Of a stretch of DNA of 59,735 bases, positions 59,282 to 59,735 are shown piece after piece. Positions within the stretch are counted from its first letter, which is position 1; each line of letters opens with the position of its first letter. This DNA comes from an uncultured Acidobacteriia bacterium (GTDB taxonomy: Bacteria > Acidobacteriota > Terriglobia > Bryobacterales > Bryobacteraceae): positions 1 through 59,735 of the forward strand of contig CAIRXZ010000247.1 in assembly GCA_903882645.1 (NCBI GenBank), written 5' to 3'. The notes under the pieces are model-generated. The model saw only the letters and a program-made list of their open reading frames with translations. It was not told the origin of the DNA and did not search any database. The position numbers were made by a program, and so were the translations under genes.

Positions 59282-59697
59282 GTTTTAGTTCCCACTTCCC
59301 GGTCTAAATCCGCCGCCTTCTTTCCGCTTCCGTGGAGTGGGCCTCCGGCCTGCCATGCCCGCTTTCTTGCGGGCATCTTGCCGGCCCTTGAGAAAATGCC
59401 GCCGGGAATGGCGGCATGGCAAGCCGGAGGCTCGCTCCACACAGTGGGGCAGGCCTCCTGGCCTGCCTTCTTACAACCGGATCGTATACTCTACGATATA
59501 TGGCCGAAGGGATCAAGGCCCGTGTAGGGGCCGAGTGCTTACCCGAACTGGGGATACATCATCTATTGCAGGCGAAAGCGCCTGCCCCACCTTGGAGGAT
59601 CAACACCTTGCAAGGCAAGGTGGGGCAGGCGCTTTCGCCCAATGCCACTTAAATAGGCCCTGGCCAAAACATAAGTACTGATCTATGTTTCAGTTGT
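59282..59697. repeat. Repeat-rich spacer with a 24-bp perfect inverted repeat
   Basis: No gene was recognised. Between 59330 and 59475 there are overlapping inverted segments ('gtgggcctccggcctgcc', 'ggcaagccggaggctcgct', 'gtggggcaggcctcctggcc'). Further on, 59571-59594 and 59616-59639 are perfect 24-bp arms (ggcgaaagcgcctgcc..) with a 21-bp loop, a very stable hairpin. The 'cagtgggg..tctgcc' wording links this spacer to repeats at 46006, 55864 and 56754. Confidence 0.75.
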
Positions 59698-59735
59698 ATG
59701 GATCAGACACGCGACGACGCTTTCGGGCTGTACCA
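59698..59735 (+). CDS. Possible start of a gene cut by the window edge
   Basis: ATG 59698 opens 'MDQTRDDAFGLY' to the window end. No ribosome site is seen and a second ATG in another frame lies at 59685, so the call is weak. Nothing can be said about function. Confidence 0.2.
   Translation, partial: MDQTRDDAFGLY

Noticed and set aside
1-59735. tRNA, rRNA or exosortase genes
   Set aside because: None was recognised on either strand, although a PEP-CTERM substrate is present, so exosortase must be elsewhere if functional.

Overview
The window looks like a chromosome segment of a GC-rich Gram-negative bacterium, most likely Acidobacteriota of the Bryobacterales / 'Candidatus Solibacter' type. 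The inference rests on the 'ESARANGARSHGPVTAEGKQ' hypothetical family at the left end, a very large SBBP beta-propeller protein, a PEP-CTERM protein, outer-membrane polysaccharide export genes and many dispersed short palindromes. No rRNA, tRNA or CRISPR array was seen.

Layout. (1) 1-10.6 kb: envelope polysaccharide genes: a GT39-like membrane glycosyltransferase, an O-antigen ligase-like protein, a methyltransferase, a beta-barrel protein, an acyltransferase 3, a heptose pair (gmhB-like and hldA-like), and a GT2-methyltransferase fusion. (2) 10.7-20.5 kb: a plasmid-like replicon. It holds a tyrosine recombinase, an RPA-type replication initiator with an AT-rich, iteron-bearing origin candidate, a small HTH protein, a ParA ATPase, a winged-helix-like protein and a 1,388-residue SBBP cargo protein. 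Copies of the heptamer TACCGTA (either orientation) recur at an exact 18-bp period in five places in this block, including seven inside an open reading frame. (3) 20.6-27.7 kb: a minus-strand operon that looks like an uncharacterised RiPP pathway. Its order is a 54-residue precursor-like peptide, a PEP-CTERM protein, an S26-type peptidase, an HprK-like kinase, PqqD, a radical SAM-SPASM protein, a PF14907-type nucleotidyltransferase and two tandem methyltransferases. (4) 27.9-50.7 kb: a Wzx/Wzy-type exopolysaccharide locus with CapD-like dehydratase, WecA/WbpL-like initiating transferase, several glycosyltransferases, flippase, polymerase, a broken GDP-mannose 3,5-epimerase gene, Wzc-like tyrosine kinase, Wza, CpsB-like phosphatase, an ABC exporter, a second initiating sugar transferase and GalE. 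(5) 50.6-55.9 kb: a GtrB-like transferase and a small acyl-building set (ACP, left-handed beta-helix transferase, SDR, two KAS III). (6) 56-56.7 kb: a HigBA-like toxin-antitoxin pair between two 71-bp direct repeats. (7) 56.9-59.3 kb: two GT4 glycosyltransferases, then repeats.

How the parts fit. The polysaccharide genes form one assembly line: nucleotide sugar modification, lipid-linked repeat-unit synthesis, flipping, polymerisation, phospho-regulated export and decoration. The replicon between the two polysaccharide blocks is best read as an integrated plasmid or integrative element. The possibility that the whole contig is a secondary replicon cannot be excluded from the window. The two strongest leads for undescribed biology are the 18-bp phased repeat system that runs through a coding sequence, and the PqqD/radical SAM/HprK/nucleotidyltransferase peptide operon.
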